A DNA stretch of 12,612 bases from Deltaproteobacteria bacterium. GTDB lineage: Bacteria > Myxococcota > B64-G9. A program made the translations under genes and the position numbers. Shown in pieces: positions 1 through 5,890 of this stretch (position 1 is its first letter; every line of letters starts with the position of its first letter). The stretch lies in contig JAUVAM010000030.1 of assembly GCA_030591745.1 (NCBI GenBank), forward strand, positions 1-12,612, written 5' to 3'. The notes beneath the pieces are model-generated. The model was not told where the DNA came from and searched no databases. It saw only the letters and a list, made by a program, of their open reading frames with translations.

Positions 1-28
1 AAACCCCACAGCTCATGGAGCGGCGGGG
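1..28 (-). terminator. Rho-independent terminator of the carbamate kinase operon
   Basis: Read on the minus strand, 25 bp after the carbamate kinase stop, the arms CCCCGCCGCTC and GAGCTGTGGGG pair around a CAT loop (one G-U pair, one C/T mismatch, nine Watson-Crick pairs). They are followed by TTT, where the window ends, so the full length of the T tract is unknown. On the plus strand the same hairpin is followed by a pyrimidine-rich CTGTTTCTTTT stretch, so it may work in both directions and also end a convergent gene outside the window. Confidence 0.75.
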
Positions 29-52
29 CTGTTTCTTTTGTTTGCTATCGAA

Positions 53-1012
53 TCAGTCAGGTACGATGAAGGTACCGGCGCGGCCTTCCAGGGCCTCTGC
101 CAGCTTGTCCGGCGAGGTGATGATCGCTTCCTTGCCGCCCGAGATCAGGTAATTGATGATCGCTTTGATTTTCGGACCCATGGAGCCATCAGGGAACTGA
201 CCCTCGTCCAAGAATTTTTTGGCTTCGCTGACGGTCAGCTGGCTGACGCCTCGCTGGGTGGGCTTGCCGAAATCCACGTAGACCTGATCCACCGCTGTGG
301 AGATGATGAGACGGTCCGCGTTTAGTCGGGCGGCCAACAAGGCCGTGGCGAAGTCTTTGTCGATGACCGCGGCCACGCCATCCAGGTCGCCACTCGGGGT
401 GCGCACCACCGGGATGCCGCCACCGCCCACGGCCACCACCACGAAACCACTGTCGACCAGGTTTTGGATGGCGGCGCGTTCGATGATTTCCTTGGGCAGG
501 GGCGAGGCCACCACCCGTCGCCAGCCGCGGCCGGCGTCTTCTTTGATATCCCAGCCATCTTCTTCCGCGTGTTTTTTCGCGGTGGCTTCGTCCATGAAGG
601 AGCCGATGGGCTTGGTGGGCTTGAGGAAGGCCGGGTCCTCGGCGTCCACGCGCACCTGGGTGACGACGGTCACCGGCTGCTTGGTCAGGCCGTGTCGGCT
701 GAATTCGTTGGCTAGAGATTGCTGAATCATATAGCCGAGGGAGCCTTGGGTGTCGGCGCCGATGCTGTCTAAGGGCACCGGATGCAACTCGGAACTGGCC
801 AACTCACAACGGCGCAGGATGAAGCCCACCTGCGGTCCGTTGCCGTGGGTGACCACGACGTCCCAGCCATGCTCGATCATTTCGCGGATGTGGGCGCAAG
901 TCTCGCGGGCCACCTCGAACTGATCGGCGATTTTTTGATGCTCCTTGTCCCGGATCAGCGAGTTGCCGCCGATGGCCAGAACGGCCAGTTTTTTCTGTTG
1001 AATTGGGGCCAA
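53..1012 (-). CDS. arcC: Carbamate kinase
   Basis: This cytoplasmic amino-acid-kinase-fold enzyme transfers phosphate from carbamoyl phosphate to ADP, giving ATP, CO2 and ammonia, the last step of fermentative arginine, agmatine or allantoin-type pathways. The 319 residues match the family length (about 310). Visible motifs are the N-terminal GGN phosphate loop (15-17), THGNGPQVG (55-63), AVGGGGIPV (194-202), the VIDKDFATALLA stretch (217-228), TAVDQVYVDFGKP (239-251, nucleotide site) and the GSMGPKIKA segment (276-284). The start is a TTG at 1010-1012; no ATG occurs nearby, and the beta-strand leading to GGN begins immediately after it. The gene lies 4 bp downstream of the carbamoyltransferase stop, so it is probably translationally coupled, with the only Shine-Dalgarno-like GGAG inside the end of the upstream gene. 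Family assignment is firm; the physiological pathway is not shown. Confidence 0.95.
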   Translation of the reverse strand: MAPIQQKKLAVLAIGGNSLIRDKEHQKIADQFEVARETCAHIREMIEHGWDVVVTHGNGPQVGFILRRCELASSELHPVPLDSIGADTQGSLGYMIQQSLANEFSRHGLTKQPVTVVTQVRVDAEDPAFLKPTKPIGSFMDEATAKKHAEEDGWDIKEDAGRGWRRVVASPLPKEIIERAAIQNLVDSGFVVVAVGGGGIPVVRTPSGDLDGVAAVIDKDFATALLAARLNADRLIISTAVDQVYVDFGKPTQRGVSQLTVSEAKKFLDEGQFPDGSMGPKIKAIINYLISGGKEAIITSPDKLAEALEGRAGTFIVPD

Positions 1013-1016
1013 GGAT

Positions 1017-2033
1017 TTACATGTCTCCCATGGTCAAGGCCATGATGGCCTTCTGCACGTGCAGACGGTTTTCGGCCACGTCATAGATGATCGAGCGATC
1101 ACCCGAGGCCACGCCGTCGGAGACTTCATGGCCTCGATCGATGGGCATGGGATGGGTATAAAGCGCGTTTTCCGTGCGCTTCATTTTTTCTTCGTCGCAG
1201 ATCCAGTCGGTGAGCTTCATGGCCCGCTCGACTTCTTCGGCTTTGTGCATTTCGCCGTCATGGTAGGTGTCTTTGTGCATCCAGTTGCGTGAGTAAACCA
1301 CGTGGGCACCATCATAGCTCTCGACCGGATCGTGGCTGATTTCGAACTTCTGTCCGTTGGCTTCGCAGTTCTTCTTGGTCGCTTCCACGACCTTCGGATC
1401 CAGGTCGTAGCCTTCGGGGTAGGCCACGGTCACGTCCATGCCGAAGCGGGAGCTGATGAGCATGCTCTCCTGGACGGAGCACAAGGAACGGGCCAGGGCG
1501 CCGTGGCCCCAGACCTGCAAGAGCTTCTTGCCCTTCAGGTTTTCGCGGCCCAGGTGCTGCCACATGCCTTGCACGTCGGCCAGACCCTGGCAGGGGTGGA
1601 AGGTGTCGTGGGCCATGGAGACGATGGGCACGTCCGACCATTTGGCGTATTCCTCCAAGAGAGCTTGGCCTTCGCCGTAAGCGCCGACCTTGTCTTCCAG
1701 GATGCGCATGCCGATGCCGCAGGCGTAGCGGCTCATGACCTTGGCCGCGTCCTCGACGGTCTCGCCGGCGCTTTTCTTGGTCTTCAAGCGCATGCTCTTT
1801 GGCTCGAGGAATTGGGCATGGCCGCCCAACTCGGTGGCCGCGGCTTCGAAGCTCTGGCGGGTGCGAACCGAAGGATTGTAGAAAAACATGAAGAAAGTTT
1901 TGCGATCCAGGACCTTGGCGTACTTGTCGGTCCAACGCTCATTTTTCATGTCCACGGCCAGTTCGAGCACCTTGGTGAGTTCTTCGAGTGACCAATCCTG
2001 GGTACACAACAGGTGTTTGCCTTTCAGGCTCAT
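1017..2033 (-). CDS. Knotted-type ornithine/acetylornithine carbamoyltransferase-like enzyme
   Basis: This is a member of the aspartate/ornithine carbamoyltransferase superfamily (338 aa). The carbamoyl-phosphate site is present as SVRTR (55-59), together with HPCQ (146-149). The beginning (MSLK..., TQDW), the stretch RFGMDVTVAYPEGYDLDP (196-213), the YSRNW segment (247-251) and the end AENRLHVQKAIM (320-331) resemble, from memory, the knotted branch: N-acetylornithine and N-succinylornithine transcarbamylases and YgeW. The usual HCLP motif is HPMP (294-297), followed by IDRGHEV rather than the LRRN of acetylornithine enzymes. The amino substrate therefore cannot be assigned. Pairing with carbamate kinase suggests catabolic use, making carbamoyl phosphate from a carbamoylated substrate. 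The ATG is preceded by a strong AAAGGAG at about 7 nt. Superfamily membership is firm; the ornithine label is only the nearest generic name. Confidence 0.85.
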   Translation of the reverse strand: MSLKGKHLLCTQDWSLEELTKVLELAVDMKNERWTDKYAKVLDRKTFFMFFYNPSVRTRQSFEAAATELGGHAQFLEPKSMRLKTKKSAGETVEDAAKVMSRYACGIGMRILEDKVGAYGEGQALLEEYAKWSDVPIVSMAHDTFHPCQGLADVQGMWQHLGRENLKGKKLLQVWGHGALARSLCSVQESMLISSRFGMDVTVAYPEGYDLDPKVVEATKKNCEANGQKFEISHDPVESYDGAHVVYSRNWMHKDTYHDGEMHKAEEVERAMKLTDWICDEEKMKRTENALYTHPMPIDRGHEVSDGVASGDRSIIYDVAENRLHVQKAIMALTMGDM

Positions 2034-2072
2034 TCTCTATCTCCTTTGTGATCTAGGTCGGGCTGCTGGCTG

Positions 2073-2101
2073 TTGTATCGGCTGCGGCACGGATCTAGGA
2101 T
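2073..2101 (+). promoter_or_regulatory. Candidate sigma-70 promoter for the TPR lipoprotein gene
   Basis: TTGTAT (2073-2078) and TAGGAT (2096-2101) are separated by 17 bp, each matching four of six consensus bases. Transcription would start near 2108, giving a leader of about 70 nt that carries the inverted repeat at 2114-2138. An octamer GATCTAGG also occurs twice in this divergent region (2050-2057 and 2092-2099), the second copy overlapping the -10. This is weak evidence, based on spacing and position only. Confidence 0.25.
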
Positions 2102-2113
2102 GTGTTTATCCAG

Positions 2114-2138
2114 GTCACCGGGGAGAAATCCCAGTGAC
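2114..2138. promoter_or_regulatory. Inverted repeat in divergent intergenic region
   Basis: GTCAC (2114-2118) and GTGAC (2134-2138) form the outer arms of a dyad. Inside it, GGGG (2120-2123) pairs with TCCC (2129-2132) across an AGAAA loop, with one C/A mismatch in the stem. It sits between the divergently transcribed carbamoyltransferase and TPR lipoprotein genes, about 80 bp from the former start and 38 bp from the latter. It could be an operator or a leader hairpin. No T tract follows on either strand, so it does not look like a terminator. Confidence 0.35.
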
Positions 2139-2175
2139 GAAGGCGTATGACTAACAGACCGTTCAGGAGTCGTCA

Positions 2176-2784
2176 ATGAAAAGAACCCATCTTTTCTTCT
2201 GCTTATCGTTGATCTTATGCCTCGCTGCCTGCTCGGAGCCGACTCAAAATACACCAATCACAAAAGAGCAGGCGACCGAAGGCCAAAAGGCCGGACTTGA
2301 TGGCGCGAAGCCGAGCCCGGAGCAAACCTTGGAACAACTCCGGGACATCAGCCGCAAGGCCCCTCGCAAGGTACAAGCGCATCTGGATCTGGCGCGGAAA
2401 TACCGCAAGTTGAAAAACACGGTGATGGCGGCGCAGGAATACCACATCTGCATCGACATCGATCCGAAGGCCTACGATTGCCTGCTGGAGATGGGCATCA
2501 TGTACCGGGCCTTGCGGCACTGGGATCTATCCATTCGGGCGTTACTCCGGGCAAGCGCCCTTCGCCCCAATGACTTTCGACCCCAATTGGAACTCGGCGA
2601 CGTCTACTTCTATTGCCACAACCGCAAGGAAGCCATGAATGCCTATGAAACCACCCTGGGCCTGGACGGCCTGAAACCCAAAGACGCCGACCGCGCCCGC
2701 AAACGGCTAGCCGAACTAAAGGCAGGCAAGTTCAAAGGCGAAGTTCTGCCGGGCCAAACCAAGCTGCCAGGCCAGACTCCTTGA
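2176..2784 (+). CDS. TPR-repeat lipoprotein
   Basis: This is a 202-residue lipoprotein of unknown specific role. The signal peptide MKRTHLFFCLSLILCLAAC ends in the lipobox LAAC, with Cys19 as the lipidated residue and no Asp at +2 (Ser), so outer-membrane sorting is likely. After a low-complexity linker (20-60) come about three tetratricopeptide repeats (roughly 65-98, 99-132 and 133-166), recognised by the A..LG..Y......A...Y..AL.L.P pattern, for example LLEMGIMYRALRHWDLSIRA. TPRs usually serve protein-protein contacts, often as envelope assembly factors. The C-terminus carries a short tandem repeat, LPGQT-K-LPGQT. The ATG has an AGGAG box 6 nt upstream. The next gene starts 84 bp downstream on the same strand, so co-transcription is possible but not shown. 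Confidence 0.85.
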   Translation: MKRTHLFFCLSLILCLAACSEPTQNTPITKEQATEGQKAGLDGAKPSPEQTLEQLRDISRKAPRKVQAHLDLARKYRKLKNTVMAAQEYHICIDIDPKAYDCLLEMGIMYRALRHWDLSIRALLRASALRPNDFRPQLELGDVYFYCHNRKEAMNAYETTLGLDGLKPKDADRARKRLAELKAGKFKGEVLPGQTKLPGQTP

Positions 2785-2827
2785 ACCCGCCATCCGTCTT
2801 GCCATGCATGGCTTGCCAGGCTAGACT
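2746..2827 (+). repeat. LPGQT coding repeat with a decayed copy past the stop
   Basis: Two in-frame copies encode LPGQT at 2746-2760 and 2764-2778, at the very end of the TPR lipoprotein. A third nucleotide copy, TTGCCAGGCTAGACT (2813-2827), lies 29 bp beyond the stop codon and differs from the second copy at two of 15 positions. It is in another frame and contains TAG where the coding copies have a Gln codon. It may be a relic of a longer repeat array. Confidence 0.45.
2801..2812. repeat. 12-bp perfect palindrome
   Basis: GCCATGCATGGC is a perfect 12-bp palindrome in the 84-bp gap between the TPR lipoprotein and the large cysteine-rich lipoprotein. It has no loop and no following T tract, so it does not resemble an intrinsic terminator. 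It may be a protein-binding site or chance. Confidence 0.3.
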
Positions 2828-2868
2828 GATGCAACGATTTGGCAGGTAATATTTTGGAGGTTGTGCCC

Positions 2869-4590
2869 ATGCGGACAAAATGGATTTGGTTGGTGTCGAT
2901 GGCGGCCATGGCGGCCTTGATTGTTTTTGGCGCGGCGGTGGCTTGTTCGTCTTCGGAGGGCACGAAGTGCAGCTCGGATGACGAGTGCGAGGCGAGTGAG
3001 TATTGTGGCAATGATGGTGTTTGTCATGATCGCGTGGTGCCGGATGGGGGCACGGACGGTGGGACCGATGGCGACGATGGTGGTGGGGCCGACGAAGGTC
3101 CGCCTCCTTGTGCCAGGGACATCGATTGTCCGGCGGATGAGGTTTGTCAGGATGCGGTTTGCGTGGCCGGTGAAAAGACCTGCCAATTTGATTACAATTG
3201 CGATAGCGCTACTGAGTTTTGCGATCCGGAGGGTGGCATCTGTAAGAGCCGCTCGGCGCTTTGCGAGCCTTGCAACCGGGACTTGGAATGTCCTGACCCG
3301 GTTCAGAACGATCGCTGCATCGTCTACCCGGACGGGATCAAATACTGCGGGCAGGCCTGTGGTGTGCGCGGTTGTCCGGCGGGCTACCTCTGTGATCGGA
3401 CCACGGCATACGGAGAGGGGCCCAATCCCTACCAGTGTCGCTCCAACACCGATTCTTGCGAAGGCACGTTTATTTGCTATTCCGATGACGACTGCGCCTC
3501 GAACAAGGTCTGCAATCTGACCACCGGCACCTGCGTGGTTAAGTGCATCTCGGACACCAATTGCGCCGCTGGCAAGAAATGCCACTACACCGGTCACTGT
3601 GGTGATCCCTGTGACTCGGACGGCGATTGCACCACCTACGGCAGTGACTTGATGTGTTGTTTGAGCCCCGTCCAGGAATGGTGTGACGACAATTCGACCG
3701 GCCGCTGTCGGCCCGATGGTTGCGTTTTGCATTCCGAATGTTTGTTGGACCCGCCGGTGGCCAACTCCTACGGCTACTGTGATCAGCGCACCCACGACTG
3801 CATGACGGGCTGCCGCACGGCCAACAACGGCATCGTTGAGGATTGCACCAGCGGTTATCGTTGTGCCTGCAACGCCGGCGAGATCAGTTGCGACGAGATG
3901 GACTGTTGTAACGATCCGGGCTCAGGCGGTTGCTTATGCGATCCCGAGTTTGAAGATTGCTCGCAGGTTTCCGTTTGCGACAATGGCTTTTGCGAGAAGA
4001 TTCCCTGCCACGAGCGTGGCGATGTGGCCATCGCCTGTGCCCGCAACCAGGTCTGCTGTGGCTGGCCCACGGAGGACGGCTACCCCTGCCCGGAACAATC
4101 CGAGGAGGGTGAGTGCTACACCGCGGTAGAGCCGGTCTGTGCGTCTTGCGCGGCAGATGCCCATGAGGAGTGCGACTTCACGGCAGATGGCTATGGCTAC
4201 GGCGAGAAGGGCGTTTGTTTGGAGGACATGGACGGCAACAATTATTGTCACTTGGGTTGTCGTGACTCTCAGGATTGCCCGGCCACCTGGCAGTGTCGGT
4301 TTACCTGGGTTCAGGCCTGTGATGAGCAGAACCCCTGTGAGGCCACGGCCACCTGCGACTGGATTTACCGTGGCTACAACGACAACAACGAGGTGGAAGA
4401 AGTCGAAGGCTGCCAGTGCACAAGTGACGCCGATTGCCCAACCGACTTCAACGGCTTCGTGTCCCACTGTGATCCCATGCAGATCTGCGACTACACGATC
4501 GAGCCGCCCGAATGCCACGAGGGCATGGTTTGCAAGGCCGCCAAGGCTTGCCAATGCTCCAACTGCTGCGGGGAGCTGGCCGGCGGTTGA
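2869..4590 (+). CDS. Large cysteine-rich lipoprotein (dickkopf-like repeats)
   Basis: This is a 573-residue surface or periplasmic lipoprotein with no recognised catalytic domain. The signal peptide runs to the lipobox AVAC, with Cys26 lipidated. A short Ser/Asp linker is followed by the first cysteine pairs, then a low-complexity GGTDGGTDGDDGGGADEG spacer (60-77), then cysteine-dense repeats to the end. By hand count about 80 residues are Cys (about 14%). A recurrent pattern is C-x(2)-D-x-D-C-x(4-6)-C-x(4-6)-C (for example CARDIDCPADEVC), like the disulfide-knotted, dickkopf/EGF-like modules seen in Myxococcota secreted proteins. There are no CxxCH haem sites. A TTG 30 nt upstream extends the frame, but ATG 2869 has GGAGG 8 nt ahead and gives a clean signal peptide. 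Adhesion or binding is plausible but unproven. Confidence 0.85.
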   Translation: MRTKWIWLVSMAAMAALIVFGAAVACSSSEGTKCSSDDECEASEYCGNDGVCHDRVVPDGGTDGGTDGDDGGGADEGPPPCARDIDCPADEVCQDAVCVAGEKTCQFDYNCDSATEFCDPEGGICKSRSALCEPCNRDLECPDPVQNDRCIVYPDGIKYCGQACGVRGCPAGYLCDRTTAYGEGPNPYQCRSNTDSCEGTFICYSDDDCASNKVCNLTTGTCVVKCISDTNCAAGKKCHYTGHCGDPCDSDGDCTTYGSDLMCCLSPVQEWCDDNSTGRCRPDGCVLHSECLLDPPVANSYGYCDQRTHDCMTGCRTANNGIVEDCTSGYRCACNAGEISCDEMDCCNDPGSGGCLCDPEFEDCSQVSVCDNGFCEKIPCHERGDVAIACARNQVCCGWPTEDGYPCPEQSEEGECYTAVEPVCASCAADAHEECDFTADGYGYGEKGVCLEDMDGNNYCHLGCRDSQDCPATWQCRFTWVQACDEQNPCEATATCDWIYRGYNDNNEVEEVEGCQCTSDADCPTDFNGFVSHCDPMQICDYTIEPPECHEGMVCKAAKACQCSNCCGELAGG

Positions 4591-4613
4591 TGGTGCTAAC
4601 CCGGAGACGATCC

Positions 4614-4934
4614 ATGCCAGACAAGGTTTATGAAATCGACTTAGAGCAGGAGCGGATTTTCGTTGATCAGCGATGGATGGGTCGGGTGGACCTGACCAGC
4701 CAGTTGACGCAGCGCTTGGCTTCCATGGATTACAACGTGGCCCACCTGTCGGCGGCGGTCGAGCAGTTGGACCATGCCATCAAGTCGGCGGAGAGCTTCA
4801 GCGTGCGCTTGCCGGCCGATGTGGCCGCACAATTAAAAGACACGGCTGGCCGTCTGGGCAGTCCCGTGGGTTCGGTGCTTCGGGAGGCGGTGGTTAGTTA
4901 CCTGGTGGGTGCGGCGCTCAGCAAATTGGCCTAA
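4614..4934 (+). CDS. Small protein with C-terminal ribbon-helix-helix-like segment
   Basis: This is a 106-residue cytoplasmic protein. The C-terminal part, FSVRLPADVAAQLKDTAGRL (62-81) followed by SVLREAVVSYL (87-97), has the strand-helix-helix pattern of CopG/Arc ribbon-helix-helix DNA-binding domains (xxSVRLP...L..LA..LG.....LREA...YL). The first 60 residues are unfamiliar: a short beta-rich start (KVYEIDLEQERIFVD) then helix. Classic RHH repressors carry this domain at the N-terminus, so a C-terminal position is less common. The ATG at 4614 has GGAG 7 nt upstream. An in-frame ATG at 4590 overlaps the TGA of the preceding gene and would add eight residues by translational coupling. The 23-bp spacing makes an operon with the cysteine-rich lipoprotein likely. 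DNA binding is inferred from sequence pattern only. Confidence 0.7.
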   Translation: MPDKVYEIDLEQERIFVDQRWMGRVDLTSQLTQRLASMDYNVAHLSAAVEQLDHAIKSAESFSVRLPADVAAQLKDTAGRLGSPVGSVLREAVVSYLVGAALSKLA

Positions 4935-4944
4935 GCCGCGGGTT

Positions 4945-5715
4945 CTACTTTCCGATGCGCTCGATGGTCTCGAGCACCCATTCTTCCCCATCTTTTGTGA
5001 AGGGCGTGCCAATGATTTTGGCGCCCATTTCTATTCCTTTGGTCTTCAAGTTGATCTGGGTGCGGGGATCCTCGGAGTCCATCTTTTTGCTGTTGTCGAG
5101 GACCTTGTAGTAACCACGGATGGTCAGCTCGTCACCCTTGTTGAACAGGGCCTGAAAGGGGCCCTTGCTTGGGGCCGTGATGAGCCGGATACGCAACAAG
5201 GGAATAGGCTCGCAGGGTTCATAGCCGATGACCTCTCCCGTGATGTTTTGCGGATCGACTTTTCGTTTGTCGGCCCCGGGGAGTTCGATTTTTTTGCTCG
5301 CCCGGATGGAGCCGGCGCTGGACAAGTCGCCCAAAGAGGGGGCACCGGCTGAACCCAGATCGCCCAAGGCCGCCAGGGCATCACCCATGGCTTTGTCGCC
5401 GGTCAGTTCGATGCCGGCCAGTTTTTCCAGCAAGGCCGCTTCGGTCAAGCCCTCGCCTTCGAAGACCAGGGTCATGTCGTCGGTCGCCTTGACTCGAATG
5501 GGGGCGATGGATGAGGCGAGTTGAGTCACCAGATCCGGCGCCTTCTGGCCGGCCTTGAGCACGAAGCGGAAGCTGTCGCCCATCTTGGCCCATTCTTTGG
5601 CCGTCGCAGGCAGGTACTTGCCGTCGGAGGACTTGACGACCAGGGCTTCTCCGGCCATCGCGCCGAGCGGCACCAGAACGAAAGCCACCAGGGCGACCCA
5701 TGTAAATTTTTTCAT
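4945..5715 (-). CDS. Exported protein of unknown function
   Basis: I do not recognise this 256-residue protein. It has a standard Sec signal peptide, MKKFTWVALVAFVLVPLGAMA, with cleavage expected after Ala21 (AMA/GE), and no lipobox cysteine, so it should be periplasmic or secreted. The mature part has an N-terminal half with alternating hydrophobic strands (25-105), a Gly/Ala/Ser-rich linker (107-137, GDLGSAGAPSLGDLSSAG) and a C-terminal strand-rich half (150-256) with a single Cys168. The arrangement suggests two small beta domains joined by a flexible tether. The ATG at 5715 is preceded by AGGAGG about 7 nt away; the frame extends 24 nt further to another ATG, but that would put charged residues before the signal peptide. 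Its stop lies 10 bp from the stop of the convergent RHH-like gene. Confidence 0.8.
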   Translation of the reverse strand: MKKFTWVALVAFVLVPLGAMAGEALVVKSSDGKYLPATAKEWAKMGDSFRFVLKAGQKAPDLVTQLASSIAPIRVKATDDMTLVFEGEGLTEAALLEKLAGIELTGDKAMGDALAALGDLGSAGAPSLGDLSSAGSIRASKKIELPGADKRKVDPQNITGEVIGYEPCEPIPLLRIRLITAPSKGPFQALFNKGDELTIRGYYKVLDNSKKMDSEDPRTQINLKTKGIEMGAKIIGTPFTKDGEEWVLETIERIGK

Positions 5716-5733
5716 CTCCCCACCTCCTGCTCG

Positions 5734-5750
5734 GCCCAAGACCTTTGGGC
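5734..5750 (-). promoter_or_regulatory. Leader hairpin upstream of the exported-protein gene
   Basis: GCCCAA and TTGGGC are perfectly complementary 6-bp arms around a 5-nt loop, placed about 18 nt upstream of the start codon and just ahead of the AGGAGG box of the minus-strand gene. It could stabilise the mRNA leader or modulate ribosome access. No T tract follows on either strand, which argues against a terminator. Confidence 0.35.
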
Positions 5751-5873
5751 TTCAAATTGGGTTCACCCGACTCTACCAGAGCTTCGCTCGGCAAACCAGG
5801 GCTTGAGAAGGTTGGACGGCACGGGGTGGCGGTGATTCAAAACGGGCGAAAGTTCGTGCCTGACTTTGGGGTC

Positions 5874-5882
5874 TGGTATCAT
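5874..5882 (+). promoter_or_regulatory. Candidate extended -10 promoter for the AsmA-like gene
   Basis: TGGTATCAT combines the extended -10 TGn motif with a hexamer matching TATAAT at five of six bases. No good -35 hexamer lies 17 bp upstream. If used, transcription would begin around 5889, at or within a few bases of ATG 5891. That fits the lack of a convincing Shine-Dalgarno sequence there and would imply a leaderless or nearly leaderless mRNA. Confidence 0.35.
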
Positions 5883-5890
5883 TGTGGGTT

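Noticed and set aside
1302..1991. 229-codon open frame on the plus strand opposite the carbamoyltransferase
   Set aside because: It lies entirely antisense to a well-supported enzyme gene, has Val/His/Gly-biased composition typical of an antisense frame, and shows no motif or ribosome-binding site.
2746..2784. LPGQT motifs as possible sortase signals
   Set aside because: Sortase sites read LPxTG and are followed by a hydrophobic segment and a basic tail. Here the order is LPGQT, the protein ends immediately, and it is already a lipoprotein of a Gram-negative type.
2801..2812. Palindrome as terminator of the TPR lipoprotein gene
   Set aside because: It has no loop-bearing stem and no following T tract. 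Only a short perfect palindrome is seen.
2821..3795. 324-codon open frame on the minus strand opposite the cysteine-rich lipoprotein
   Set aside because: The low-complexity Thr/Val/Ala/Arg composition is the mirror of Cys/Asp-rich codons on the other strand. There are no domains, and the plus-strand gene has a signal peptide and ribosome-binding site.
2869..4590. Multihaem cytochrome for the cysteine-rich protein
   Set aside because: Despite about 80 cysteines, no CxxCH haem-binding motif is present.
4614..4934. Toxin-antitoxin antitoxin interpretation of the RHH-like protein
   Set aside because: No small toxin-like gene (RelE/ParE/PIN type) adjoins it. The neighbours are a large exported lipoprotein and a convergent exported protein.
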